Positions 1 to 6,807 of a stretch of DNA of 10,338 bases are shown piece after piece. The notes under the pieces were generated by a model. That model searched no databases. It was given only the letters and a program-made list of their open reading frames with translations, and had not been told where the DNA came from. The stretch is taken from NCBI RefSeq assembly GCF_002413825.1, contig NZ_DHXT01000104.1, positions 16,687 through 27,024 on the forward strand, given 5' to 3'. Source of the DNA: Rhodoferax sp. UBA5149 (lineage in GTDB: Bacteria > Pseudomonadota > Gammaproteobacteria > Burkholderiales > Burkholderiaceae_C). How positions within the stretch are numbered: the stretch's first letter is position 1; each line of letters starts with the position of its first letter. The translations under genes were made by a program, and so were the position numbers.

Positions 1-258
1 GAGGTTTTGCTGCTGGACGAGCCCTGCTCGGCGCTGGATCCCATCTCCACCGCCAAAATCGAGGAATTGATCACGGAACTCAAGAGTGATTACACGGTGG
101 TCATCGTGACCCACAACATGCAGCAGGCGGCGCGCTGCAGTGATTACACCGCATACATGTACCTTGGCGACTTGATGGAGTTTGGCTCGACCGAGCAGAT
201 GTTTTTCAAGCCCACGCGCAAGGAAACAGAAGATTACATTACCGGCCGCTTTGGTTAA
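1..258 (+). CDS. pstB: PstB, phosphate ABC transporter ATP-binding subunit (3' end only)
   Basis: Cytoplasmic ATPase of the high-affinity PstSCAB phosphate importer; ATP hydrolysis drives phosphate entry through PstC/PstA. The reading frame is open from base 1, so the start and the Walker A and signature regions lie outside the window. The visible 85 codons carry the Walker B motif and catalytic glutamate (VLLLDEP), the D-loop (SALDP) and the switch histidine (VIVTHNM). They end in the PstB-type tail with a glutamate-rich segment and ITGRFG. An ATG at 7 is internal and not the start. The stop at 256-258 sits 9 nt before phoU, whose Shine-Dalgarno overlaps it, so the two are probably co-transcribed. 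The phoU-phoB-phoR context separates PstB from other ABC ATPases. Confidence 0.95.
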   Translation, partial: EVLLLDEPCSALDPISTAKIEELITELKSDYTVVIVTHNMQQAARCSDYTAYMYLGDLMEFGSTEQMFFKPTRKETEDYITGRFG

Positions 259-267
259 GGAGACGAC

Positions 268-969
268 ATGCCTGAAAAACATCTTTCCACGCAGTTTGAC
301 AGCGAACTCAGCGCGGTCTCAAACCGGGTCATGGAGCTCGGGGGGCTGGTTGAGTCGCAGATTCGACAAGCAATTTATGCCTTGTCGCAGTTCAGTGTTG
401 ATGCGGCGAATCAGGTCACGGAAACCGAGGCGCGCGTGAACGCGATGGAAGTGGATATCGACCGTGAACTGTCCAGCATCATCGCGCGCCGCCAGCCGAC
501 GGCACGGGACCTTCGCTTGTTGATTGCCATCTCAAAAACCACGGCCAATTTGGAACGTGTCGGCGACGAGGCCGAGAAAATCGCGCGCATGGTGCGGTCC
601 ATCATCAAGAGTGGTTCGCCCCGTTCGCTGCCATCGCTTGAACTGAGAGTGGCGGCGGATATGGCCTCTGGTTTGTTGCGAAAGGCGCTCGACGCATTTG
701 CGCGACTCGATACCGCGGCGGCCGTGTCCATCCTGAAGGAGGACGATTTGATCGACATTGAGTTCGACGGTTTCGTTCGAAAGCTGATTACCTACATGAT
801 GGAAGATCCGCGCATGATTTCGCCGAGTCTGGATCTGCTCTTCGTTGCCAAAGCGATTGAACGGATTGGCGACCATGCCAAAAACATTGCCGAATTCATC
901 ATTTACGTGGTCAAGGGTGCTGACGTTCGCCACACCTCGATGGAACAGATTGAATCGGTGGTGAAATGA
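268..969 (+). CDS. phoU: PhoU, phosphate signalling/transport regulator
   Basis: Peripheral protein that couples the Pst transporter to PhoR and keeps the Pho regulon off when phosphate is plentiful. The 233 residues match the usual length. Two PhoU helical-bundle repeats are visible, each with its metal-binding signature: NLERVGDEAEKIA at about 94-106 and AIERIGDHAKNIAEF at about 196-210. The start is supported by an AAGGAG-type ribosome site (about 257-262) overlapping the pstB stop. The last codons overlap phoB by 4 nt (ATGA), which suggests translational coupling. Gene order pstB-phoU-phoB-phoR is the arrangement expected in betaproteobacteria, whereas in E. coli phoBR is a separate operon. 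No unusual features are seen. Confidence 0.97.
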   Translation: MPEKHLSTQFDSELSAVSNRVMELGGLVESQIRQAIYALSQFSVDAANQVTETEARVNAMEVDIDRELSSIIARRQPTARDLRLLIAISKTTANLERVGDEAEKIARMVRSIIKSGSPRSLPSLELRVAADMASGLLRKALDAFARLDTAAAVSILKEDDLIDIEFDGFVRKLITYMMEDPRMISPSLDLLFVAKAIERIGDHAKNIAEFIIYVVKGADVRHTSMEQIESVVK

Positions 970-1688
970 GACACCAGCCAGGCGTTCTGATTGTCGAGGA
1001 TGAACCGGCCATTGCCGAACTCATTGCCGTTAACCTGCGCCACAATGGATTTCAGCCCACGTGGGCCATGGACAGCGCGACGGCACAGCGCGAGCTGGAT
1101 GCGGTGTTGCCTGACGTCATCCTGCTGGACTGGATGCTGCCCGGCGAGAGCGGCTTGTCGCTGGCCAAACGCTGGCGCGCGAACCCCCGTACCAAGAGTG
1201 TTCCCATCATCATGCTGACCGCCCGTGGCGACGAGGGAGACCGGGTCGCGGGTCTGGACGCCGGTGCCGATGACTACATCGCCAAACCGTTTTCGACCAA
1301 AGAATTGCTGGCCAGGGTGCGCGCCGTCCTGCGTCGGCGCGCACCCGAGCAGGTGGGCGGTGTCGTGTCCATCGGCGCCTTGTCGCTGGACGCGTCAACC
1401 TACCGGGTGTCGTTCAACGATCAGATGTTGAAACTGGGACCCACCGAGTTCAAGTTGCTTCATTACCTGATGAAGCATGCCGAGCGCGTGCACAGCCGTT
1501 CGCAGTTGCTGGACAAGGTCTGGGGCGACCATGTGTTCATTGAAGAACGTACGGTGGATGTCCATGTCAAACGTTTGCGGGAGGCCCTGGGTGCCAACGC
1601 CGGCCAGATGATAGAAACAGTGCGAGGCGCGGGCTACCGTCTGACGGCGCAATCGGCACTGGCGGCGCCTTCGCAGGTCAGTGTTTAA
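966..1688 (+). CDS. phoB: PhoB, phosphate regulon response regulator (OmpR family)
   Basis: DNA-binding response regulator that, once phosphorylated by PhoR, activates phosphate-starvation genes. The 240 residues split into a receiver domain (about 5-121) and a winged-helix output domain (about 135-227). The receiver has acidic residues E11/D12, phospho-acceptor D55 in VILLDWMLPG, T85 and K107. The output domain shows LGPTEFKLLHYLM, the recognition-helix segment RTVDVHVKRLREAL and the wing IETVRGAGYRL. Its ATG overlaps the phoU stop, so translation is probably coupled. A short alanine/serine tail follows the wing. No Pho box is visible immediately upstream; expression probably comes from the pst promoter outside the window. 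The context makes PhoB much more likely than another OmpR paralogue. Confidence 0.97.
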   Translation: MRHQPGVLIVEDEPAIAELIAVNLRHNGFQPTWAMDSATAQRELDAVLPDVILLDWMLPGESGLSLAKRWRANPRTKSVPIIMLTARGDEGDRVAGLDAGADDYIAKPFSTKELLARVRAVLRRRAPEQVGGVVSIGALSLDASTYRVSFNDQMLKLGPTEFKLLHYLMKHAERVHSRSQLLDKVWGDHVFIEERTVDVHVKRLREALGANAGQMIETVRGAGYRLTAQSALAAPSQVSV

Positions 1689-1733
1689 CCCAAAAATACC
1701 TGCAGACTGTTTGTCAGTAGCAATGACCTGACC

Positions 1734-3143
1734 ATGTTTTGGCGATTTTTTTCTTTTTTTTTGTGCCAGTTTGCGGGAGGACTGGCGGGCTGGTATGTGG
1801 CGTCGCCAGCGGCTGCGCAGACCGGCGCACTCGTGGGTATCGTCTTGGGTGGACTGGGATGGTTGCTGGTTGACCTGTCTCGCAGCATGCGCTTATTACG
1901 CTGGTTGCGTGTCGGTGATGCCTCCGATGTCGCCATGCGCACCGGTTTGTGGGGCGAAGTGTCGGACCGTGCCAGGCGCTTGATTCGGGCTCGGGAACAA
2001 ATGACGCGTGAAAGCCAGAATCGGCTGCAGGATTTTCTGGCGGCATTTCAGGCATCGCCCAATGGCGTGGTACTGCTCGATTCACAGGGGCGAATAGAGT
2101 GGTTCAACCAGATGGCCACTGCTCATTTTGGTTTTGATGCCCAGCGCGACATGCTTCAGCATTTTGGCAATCTGGTTCGTGATCCCGGTTTTGCAAATTA
2201 TTTTGCAAGTCATGATTACCGCAATGAGCTCGTCATGCCGGGGCGTGAAAGCACACCCGCGAGGCCGGTCAAGCTGTCAGTTCATCTACACCCCTATGGC
2301 GAGGGGCGGCGGCTGCTGCTGTCACGCGATGTCACAGCACTGGAGCAGGCAGAGGCCATGCGCCGTGATTTTGTAGCCAATGTGTCCCATGAAATTCGCA
2401 CTCCGTTGACGGTGCTGGGCGGATTTGTGGAGACGCTGCAGACCTTGCCTTTGAGCGAGCAGGAGCGGGAGCGCTATTTGGCCTTGATGGCCCAGCAGGC
2501 GGACCGCATGCAGACGCTCGTCAGTGATCTGCTCACGCTCTCGCGCCTGGAGGGCAGACCACCGCCGGGAACCTCTGACTGGATACCCATGCCGGTGCTC
2601 ATGCGACAGCTGGAGCAGGAAGGGCGTGCTTTGTCTGCCGTGCTGAATCCGTTATCGGACCGTTTGCACAGGCTTGTATTTGATTCCTTGCTGCCGGGTG
2701 AAGTTGCCGGTGCGTCGAATGAATTGCTCAGTGCCATGAGTAATCTGGTGGGCAATGCCATTCGTTACACGCCGACTGGCGGTGAAATTCATGTGCGGGC
2801 GCTTTTGTTGCCCGATGGCCGGGCTGAGTTTTCGGTTCAGGACACCGGCCCCGGCATTGCCCCCGAACATATTCCGCGCCTGACGGAGCGTTTTTACCGG
2901 GTTGATCGCAGCCGTTCGAGAGACACCGGCGGCACCGGACTGGGTTTGGCCATCGTCAAGCATGTGGCGCAGCGCCATGGCGCCGAGTTGAAAATTGAAA
3001 GCACGCCCGGCAAAGGCTCCATTTTCACGATCCTTTTTCCAGCCAGCCGCGTCAGACCTTGCCCGGATACGATGTTGGCGAGCCCGCTTGACGCGTCCGG
3101 CAGTTTGTCCGCCGCAGAAAATGCCAGCAACACGCTGATGTAG
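1734..3143 (+). CDS. phoR: PhoR, phosphate regulon sensor histidine kinase
   Basis: Inner-membrane kinase/phosphatase for PhoB. Of 469 residues, two hydrophobic segments (about 2-22 and 31-47) anchor the protein with almost no periplasmic loop, as is typical of PhoR. A PAS domain follows (about 95-200). The HisKA domain has DFVANVSHEIRTPL with H219. The ATPase domain has the N box around N337 (NLVGNAIRY), G1 DTGPGI (370-375), F box ERFYR (385-389) and G2 GTGLGLAIVKH (400-410). The gene starts 45 nt after phoB without a good Shine-Dalgarno; an upstream ATG at 1723 reads straight into a stop. Codons 5-10 contain a T7-C-T9 tract. After the normal C-terminal strand (about residue 436) there is an extra tail of about 30 residues with no recognised motif. 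It ends 15 bp from a convergent gene. Confidence 0.95.
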   Translation: MFWRFFSFFLCQFAGGLAGWYVASPAAAQTGALVGIVLGGLGWLLVDLSRSMRLLRWLRVGDASDVAMRTGLWGEVSDRARRLIRAREQMTRESQNRLQDFLAAFQASPNGVVLLDSQGRIEWFNQMATAHFGFDAQRDMLQHFGNLVRDPGFANYFASHDYRNELVMPGRESTPARPVKLSVHLHPYGEGRRLLLSRDVTALEQAEAMRRDFVANVSHEIRTPLTVLGGFVETLQTLPLSEQERERYLALMAQQADRMQTLVSDLLTLSRLEGRPPPGTSDWIPMPVLMRQLEQEGRALSAVLNPLSDRLHRLVFDSLLPGEVAGASNELLSAMSNLVGNAIRYTPTGGEIHVRALLLPDGRAEFSVQDTGPGIAPEHIPRLTERFYRVDRSRSRDTGGTGLGLAIVKHVAQRHGAELKIESTPGKGSIFTILFPASRVRPCPDTMLASPLDASGSLSAAENASNTLM

Positions 3144-3158
3144 ACGGCCGATCCAACC

Positions 3159-4871
3159 TCAAGACCCCCGCTGGTCCCGGCGTTTGTAGATCAGGACGTC
3201 TTCATCCCGATCGGACGGGTGGTGCACCGTACTGTGCAAGGTCCAAAGCTTGGGATCAATGGAGGGGGAACCCGTTGTCAACGCGTCCTTGTCCGCGATC
3301 AGCCAGGGGCAACTGGCCGGTGATCCGACTGGCTTCACCAGCAGATGGCCATGGAACTGGAAGGCCGCAATCTGGCCCCGACTCAGTCCATGTTCTTCAA
3401 CACAGTCTGGCCGCTGTAACACGGCCATCGTGCGATGCACCAAAGGTGCGTAGCTGCGGGCGAAATCAAGCAGCGGCAGCCACAAGGTCATCAGCAGCAA
3501 CCAGCACAGGGCCGCGCCGCCGGCCGGCAAGACCAGGCTTTTCCAGATCGCGGCGCGATGCCGACCGACACGCCATTTTACGAGCCAAACCCACGCCAGT
3601 GTTGCTGCAATAGCTATCAAAAAAGGAACAAAAGAAAAACTGTGCTCAAACCCCGGTGCGAGCCGCGCGACGTTGGCGGCGGGTTGCCTGGGCACCCCGG
3701 TTTGCAAGGCGATCCAGACGACCCAGATGGTAAAAACACAGCCCGAGAAAAATATCAGCGTGAACCAGTCAATCAAGGCTGCAACGCTTCGCTCCAGCGT
3801 CGGCAAGGCAAATGCCGCCAGCGCCGCCAGCGCCGGCAAGGCCAGCAACAAGGACCGGTCAGCCGATGCGGTGGTCAGCGTGGCGCCCACCGCAACACCT
3901 GCGAACCACAATGGCAGCGCCAGATGTCGGCTGGGCGTCCCACCGCGAACCAACTGACGGCGCCAGCGCCACAAGGTCCACAGCGCCAACGGCCAGGCGG
4001 GCCAGGTAAACCACAGCAGCAGACGCCCCAGGCTGCGCCACTCGGCCCAGCTCGCCTCGGGCAGCTCGATACGCCAGCGCCACAAATCCAGCCAGCTGGC
4101 CAGCAGCGCCACCAACATGGTCAGGAGCGCAATGCCAGCGGCCCGATAAGCCTTCTGTCGTGTGGCCTCGGGCGCGGGGGATTGATCCAGCAGATGAATC
4201 ACGGCGCTGCCGGTGCCGAACAGGACGGCCACCGCAGGTGCGCCCGACAAGGCCAGGCCGCTCAGCCCCAGCACACCGCCGATGGCGGGTATGACGGTGC
4301 GATAAGGCAAGGCGGCCAGCGCATAGAAAAACAGAGCCGTAAAACAGAGTTGGGCCAGTGCTGGCGTGGTTTCGTGCGACAGCTGGGCCAGACCCAGGCA
4401 CGCAATAAACGCCAGCAGGCCGCCGTCTGCCATGGCGCGCGCGTAGTCCGGTGGCAGAGCCTCGCCGCCGAAGGCAAATGCAACGGGTTGCGCCTCGGGG
4501 CTGCGCGCCAGGTAGTAAGTGCCGTACCAGGTGGCAAACAGGGTCAGCGTCAGCAACAAAACAAAAGCAATGCGCGCGGCGAAATCCGGCGCAATCCAGG
4601 CCGGTGCGAGCTGCATGGCCCAAGCGCCCAGCCAGTAGGGCAAGAGTGCGTCCACCTCGGGCGGCAAGCCCATCAGTTGTGGTGAAAACCAGTTTGCCCC
4701 CCCCCGCGCTAGCTCGGCCATGTAGCCAAAGGCCGTTATGTCGGCGCTTTTCCAGGGTCCACGGCCAAGGAAGCCCGGCAGCACGTAGGCGATGCAGAAC
4801 AACAGCAGTGCGACGCGTGGCAAGCGGCGCACGGCACCTTGGGCAACGATGGCGGGGGTGGGTTGATTCAC
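3159..4871 (-). CDS. Polytopic inner-membrane glycosyltransferase, GT-C fold (ArnT/PMT-like)
   Basis: Probably transfers a sugar from a polyprenyl-phosphate donor to lipid A, glycan or protein on the periplasmic side; the substrate cannot be read from the sequence. With numbering from the longest ORF (GTG at 4913, 584 residues), about 13 membrane spans run from residue 34 to 482, followed by a soluble domain of about 100 residues with cysteines at 504 and 535. The first loop has PWKSAD (53-58) and the next PPEVDALLPYWL, resembling the acidic loop motifs and PxxYWL of GT-C enzymes, although the usual paired acid is reduced to D58. The 4913 start lies inside the rpmE2 terminator stem, so the GTG at codon 15 (4871) is preferred; neither has a clear Shine-Dalgarno. 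A run of nine G lies in codons 70-73. Family assignment is moderately sure, specificity unknown. Confidence 0.72.
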   Translation of the reverse strand: MNQPTPAIVAQGAVRRLPRVALLLFCIAYVLPGFLGRGPWKSADITAFGYMAELARGGANWFSPQLMGLPPEVDALLPYWLGAWAMQLAPAWIAPDFAARIAFVLLLTLTLFATWYGTYYLARSPEAQPVAFAFGGEALPPDYARAMADGGLLAFIACLGLAQLSHETTPALAQLCFTALFFYALAALPYRTVIPAIGGVLGLSGLALSGAPAVAVLFGTGSAVIHLLDQSPAPEATRQKAYRAAGIALLTMLVALLASWLDLWRWRIELPEASWAEWRSLGRLLLWFTWPAWPLALWTLWRWRRQLVRGGTPSRHLALPLWFAGVAVGATLTTASADRSLLLALPALAALAAFALPTLERSVAALIDWFTLIFFSGCVFTIWVVWIALQTGVPRQPAANVARLAPGFEHSFSFVPFLIAIAATLAWVWLVKWRVGRHRAAIWKSLVLPAGGAALCWLLLMTLWLPLLDFARSYAPLVHRTMAVLQRPDCVEEHGLSRGQIAAFQFHGHLLVKPVGSPASCPWLIADKDALTTGSPSIDPKLWTLHSTVHHPSDRDEDVLIYKRRDQRGS

Positions 4872-4894
4872 GCTGGGATGCTGGGGGAAATGGG

Positions 4895-4929
4895 AAAATA
4901 AAAAAGGCAGCACGGTAACCCGGGCTGCC
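4895..4929 (-). terminator. Intrinsic terminator after rpmE2
   Basis: Read on the minus strand, GGCAGC (4929-4924) pairs with GCTGCC (4911-4906). Inside lie one mismatch, a further CGG/CCG pairing and a GTTA tetraloop. TTTTTTATTTT follows immediately (4905-4895). It begins 23 nt past the rpmE2 stop. Four T also follow the stem on the plus strand, so weak bidirectional action is possible. It separates rpmE2 from the glycosyltransferase gene. Confidence 0.85.
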
Positions 4930-4952
4930 TTTTGCGAGAAGCGTTTGCCAGT

Positions 4953-5240
4953 TTATTCGGCTGCTGGCACTGCGACTTCTGCTGCAGCCGCTTTGGTCTT
5001 GCCGAAACGGTTGCGGAAGCGCTCAACACGGCCACCCATGTTATCCACGGATTTCTGTGTGCCGGTGTAGAAAGGATGGGACTCGCTGGAGGTATCCAGC
5101 TTGTACAGCGGCAGCTCGCGGCCGTCTTCCATCTTGATCATCTCTTTGGCGTTGGCGCAAGAGCGGGTCACGAATTTGAATCCATTGGACAAGTCCATGA
5201 AGCAAATTTCGCGGTAATTGGGGTGAATGCCTTCTTTCAT
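4953..5240 (-). CDS. rpmE2: Ribosomal protein bL31, type B
   Basis: Small protein of the large ribosomal subunit that bridges to the 30S head. The 95 residues begin MKEGIHPNYREICF and contain the family block SSESHPFYTG, then the C-terminal RVERFRNRFG. The zinc-binding CxxC pair of type A L31 is absent, which places it with the type B (zinc-independent) form. Two isolated cysteines remain (C13 and C28). A charged/alanine-rich tail of about 18 residues follows the conserved core. The start is supported by GGAGA 4-5 nt upstream of the ATG. The gene lies 100 bp downstream of rho on the same strand and is followed by a strong intrinsic terminator. A perfect TATAAT in the rho-rpmE2 gap suggests it also has its own promoter. 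Confidence 0.95.
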   Translation of the reverse strand: MKEGIHPNYREICFMDLSNGFKFVTRSCANAKEMIKMEDGRELPLYKLDTSSESHPFYTGTQKSVDNMGGRVERFRNRFGKTKAAAAEVAVPAAE

Positions 5241-5332
5241 ATCTTCTCCATCAGTTGCGCTAGCCGCGTCGGATCCTTGGGCAAACCATTGCGCAATTCA
5301 AAACCCGGTGTACTTGTCGCGTAAAACCGTCA

Positions 5333-5338
5333 ATTATA
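5333..5338 (-). promoter_or_regulatory. Candidate -10 box for rpmE2
   Basis: A perfect TATAAT on the minus strand begins two bases after the rho stop codon and about 92 nt before the rpmE2 ATG. No good -35 hexamer is found 16-18 nt upstream, inside the end of rho, so the call rests on the -10 alone. It would give rpmE2 a leader of roughly 85 nt. Confidence 0.4.
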
Positions 5339-5340
5339 GC

Positions 5341-6603
5341 CTAGCCGCCCCGGCGCATCATGTCGAAGAACTCGCTGTTGGTCTTGGTGGCCTTCATCTG
5401 CTTGAGCACCATCTCCATGGCCTCGACTTCGTCCATGTTGTAGAGGAACTGGCGCAGGATGCGGGTTTTTTGCAGAATTTCGGGGGCCAGCAGCAGCTCT
5501 TCGCGACGCGTGCCGCTGCGGTTGAGCTGGATCGACGGGAACACGCGTTTTTCGTAGAGACGGCGGTCCAGGTGGATTTCCGAGTTGCCGGTGCCCTTGA
5601 ATTCCTCAAAAATCACCTCGTCCATGCGGCTGCCGGTATCGACCAGCGCGGTGGCGATGATGGTCAGCGAGCCGCCTTCTTCCACGTTGCGGGCGGCACC
5701 CAGGAAGCGCTTGGGGCGCTGCAGGGCGTTGGAGTCTACGCCGCCGGTCAGCACCTTGCCACTTGAAGGTACGACATTGTTGTAGGCGCGCGCCAGGCGG
5801 GTGATGGAGTCCAGCAGGATCACCACGTCTTTTTTCAGCTCGACCAGGCGCTTGGCGCGCTCGATCACCATCTCGGCCACGTGCACGTGGCGGGCTGCAG
5901 GTTCATCGAATGTGGACGCAATCACTTCGCCCTTGACGGTGCGCTGCATCTCGGTCACCTCTTCCGGGCGCTCGTCAATCAAGAGCACCATCAGATAGCT
6001 GTCGGGGTAGTTGGCAGAAATGGCGTGCGCAATGTGCTGCATCATCACGGTTTTGCCGCTTTTGGGCTGCGCCACGATCAGGGCGCGCTGGCCTTTGCCG
6101 ATGGGGGCGATGATGTCGATGACGCGCCCGGTGATGTTTTCTTCGCCCTTGATGTCCTGTTCCAGCTTCATCTGCACCTTGGGGAACAGAGGCGTCAGAT
6201 TCTCGAACATCACCTTGTGCTTGTTGTCCTCGGGCCCGCCGCCGTTGACCTTGTCCAGCTTGTTCAGGGCAAAGTAGCGCTCGCCGTCTTTGGGGGTGCG
6301 CACTTCGCCTTCAATCATGTCGCCGGTATGCAGATTGAAGCGGCGTACCTGGCTCGGGCTGATGTAGATGTCGTCTGTAGAAGCGGTGTAGCTGGTGTCG
6401 GGGCTGCGCAGAAAGCCGAAGCCGTCGGGCAAGATTTCCAGCACGCCATCAGCGATGATTTGCTCGCCGGTGCGGGCGCGCTTCTTGATGATGGCGAACA
6501 TCAGCTCCTGCTTGCGCATGCGGCCGGTGTTTTCAATTTCAAGCTCTTCGGCCTGCTTGAGGACTTCCGACACGTGCAGTGCCTTGAGTTCGTTTAAGTG
6601 CAT
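5341..6603 (-). CDS. rho: Transcription termination factor Rho
   Basis: Hexameric RNA-dependent ATPase/helicase that ends transcription on C-rich unstructured RNA. The 420 residues match the standard length (E. coli has 419). The N-terminal domain has the primary RNA-binding strand GFGFLR (61-66). The motor domain has Walker A AQPKSGKT (178-185), catalytic DERPEE (E211), Walker B VILLDS (D265), the Q-loop KVLTGGVD (283-290), the R-loop region around KGTGN (336-340) and the arginine finger in RSGTRREE (R366). All key residues are present and there is no inserted domain. AAGGG lies about 7 nt before the ATG. It lies downstream of trxA but is separated from it by an intrinsic terminator, with a leader of about 130 nt that carries hairpins and a C-rich, G-poor stretch. 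Confidence 0.99.
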   Translation of the reverse strand: MHLNELKALHVSEVLKQAEELEIENTGRMRKQELMFAIIKKRARTGEQIIADGVLEILPDGFGFLRSPDTSYTASTDDIYISPSQVRRFNLHTGDMIEGEVRTPKDGERYFALNKLDKVNGGGPEDNKHKVMFENLTPLFPKVQMKLEQDIKGEENITGRVIDIIAPIGKGQRALIVAQPKSGKTVMMQHIAHAISANYPDSYLMVLLIDERPEEVTEMQRTVKGEVIASTFDEPAARHVHVAEMVIERAKRLVELKKDVVILLDSITRLARAYNNVVPSSGKVLTGGVDSNALQRPKRFLGAARNVEEGGSLTIIATALVDTGSRMDEVIFEEFKGTGNSEIHLDRRLYEKRVFPSIQLNRSGTRREELLLAPEILQKTRILRQFLYNMDEVEAMEMVLKQMKATKTNSEFFDMMRRGG

Positions 6604-6636
6604 GGAATGACCCTTGTCGGGGAGTTGAACTAAATA

Positions 6637-6660
6637 CGGGGGGAGAGGTTTGGGGTGAGG
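6637..6660 (-). promoter_or_regulatory. C-rich, G-poor leader segment upstream of rho (rut-like)
   Basis: On the minus strand these 24 nt contain 16 C and only one G, with several spaced pyrimidine-C dinucleotides. This is the composition expected of a Rho utilisation site. It lies 34-57 nt before the rho ATG. Rho in E. coli is autogenously attenuated in its leader; that this segment does the same here is inference. Confidence 0.4.
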
Positions 6661-6705
6661 CGAGTCGGTAGCCTCAACCTCAAGGTTCTAAACCGGGAAC
6701 TCGAA

Positions 6706-6726
6706 CCAACTCGGGATGGGAGTTGG
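6706..6726 (-). promoter_or_regulatory. Hairpin in the rho 5' leader
   Basis: CCAACTC (6706-6712) and GAGTTGG (6720-6726) form a perfect 7-bp stem with a 7-nt loop. It lies near the 5' end of the inferred rho leader and has no T tract, so it is not a terminator. A weaker CGAGT/ACTCG pairing (6661-6665 with 6699-6703) lies between it and the C-rich segment. Confidence 0.4.
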
Positions 6727-6738
6727 TGAACTGACGTA

Positions 6739-6747
6739 ATTATGACA
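6739..6747 (-). promoter_or_regulatory. Candidate extended -10 promoter for rho
   Basis: Minus-strand TGTCATAAT (TGn plus a -10 one base from consensus) lies just downstream of the trxA terminator and about 136 nt before the rho ATG. No convincing -35 is seen, which is tolerable for an extended -10. The same bases fall within a Pho-box-like dyad at 6731-6748, so promoter and operator readings compete. Confidence 0.35.
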
Positions 6748-6749
6748 GG

Positions 6750-6783
6750 AAAAAATGCAGTCCTGACGCGTTGTCAAGACTGC
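6750..6783 (-). terminator. Intrinsic terminator after trxA
   Basis: On the minus strand an 11-bp stem (6783-6773 with 6767-6757, one T-G wobble) closes on the 5-nt loop AACGC and is followed by A and six T (6755-6750). It starts 25 nt after the trxA stop. It should separate trxA from rho, implying a separate rho promoter. Confidence 0.9.
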
Positions 6784-6807
6784 GGGAAATAGTCAGCTTG
6801 CTGGCGT

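Noticed and set aside
3161..3173. AAGACCCCCGCTG occurs both here and in the element interior near 9948-9960
   Set aside because: This is a 13-bp match of C-rich sequence, one copy being the end of a coding region with no shared flanks; a chance match is the simplest explanation.
3435..4685. A 416-residue open frame on the plus strand opposite the glycosyltransferase gene
   Set aside because: Its product is dominated by Q, R, G and P with no domain and no ribosome site. It is the mirror of GC-biased membrane codons on the minus strand, which encodes a coherent multi-span protein.
6773..6778. Perfect TTGACA on the minus strand as a -35 for rho
   Set aside because: It lies within the trxA terminator stem and is about 27 nt from the CATAAT box, far beyond a usable spacer.
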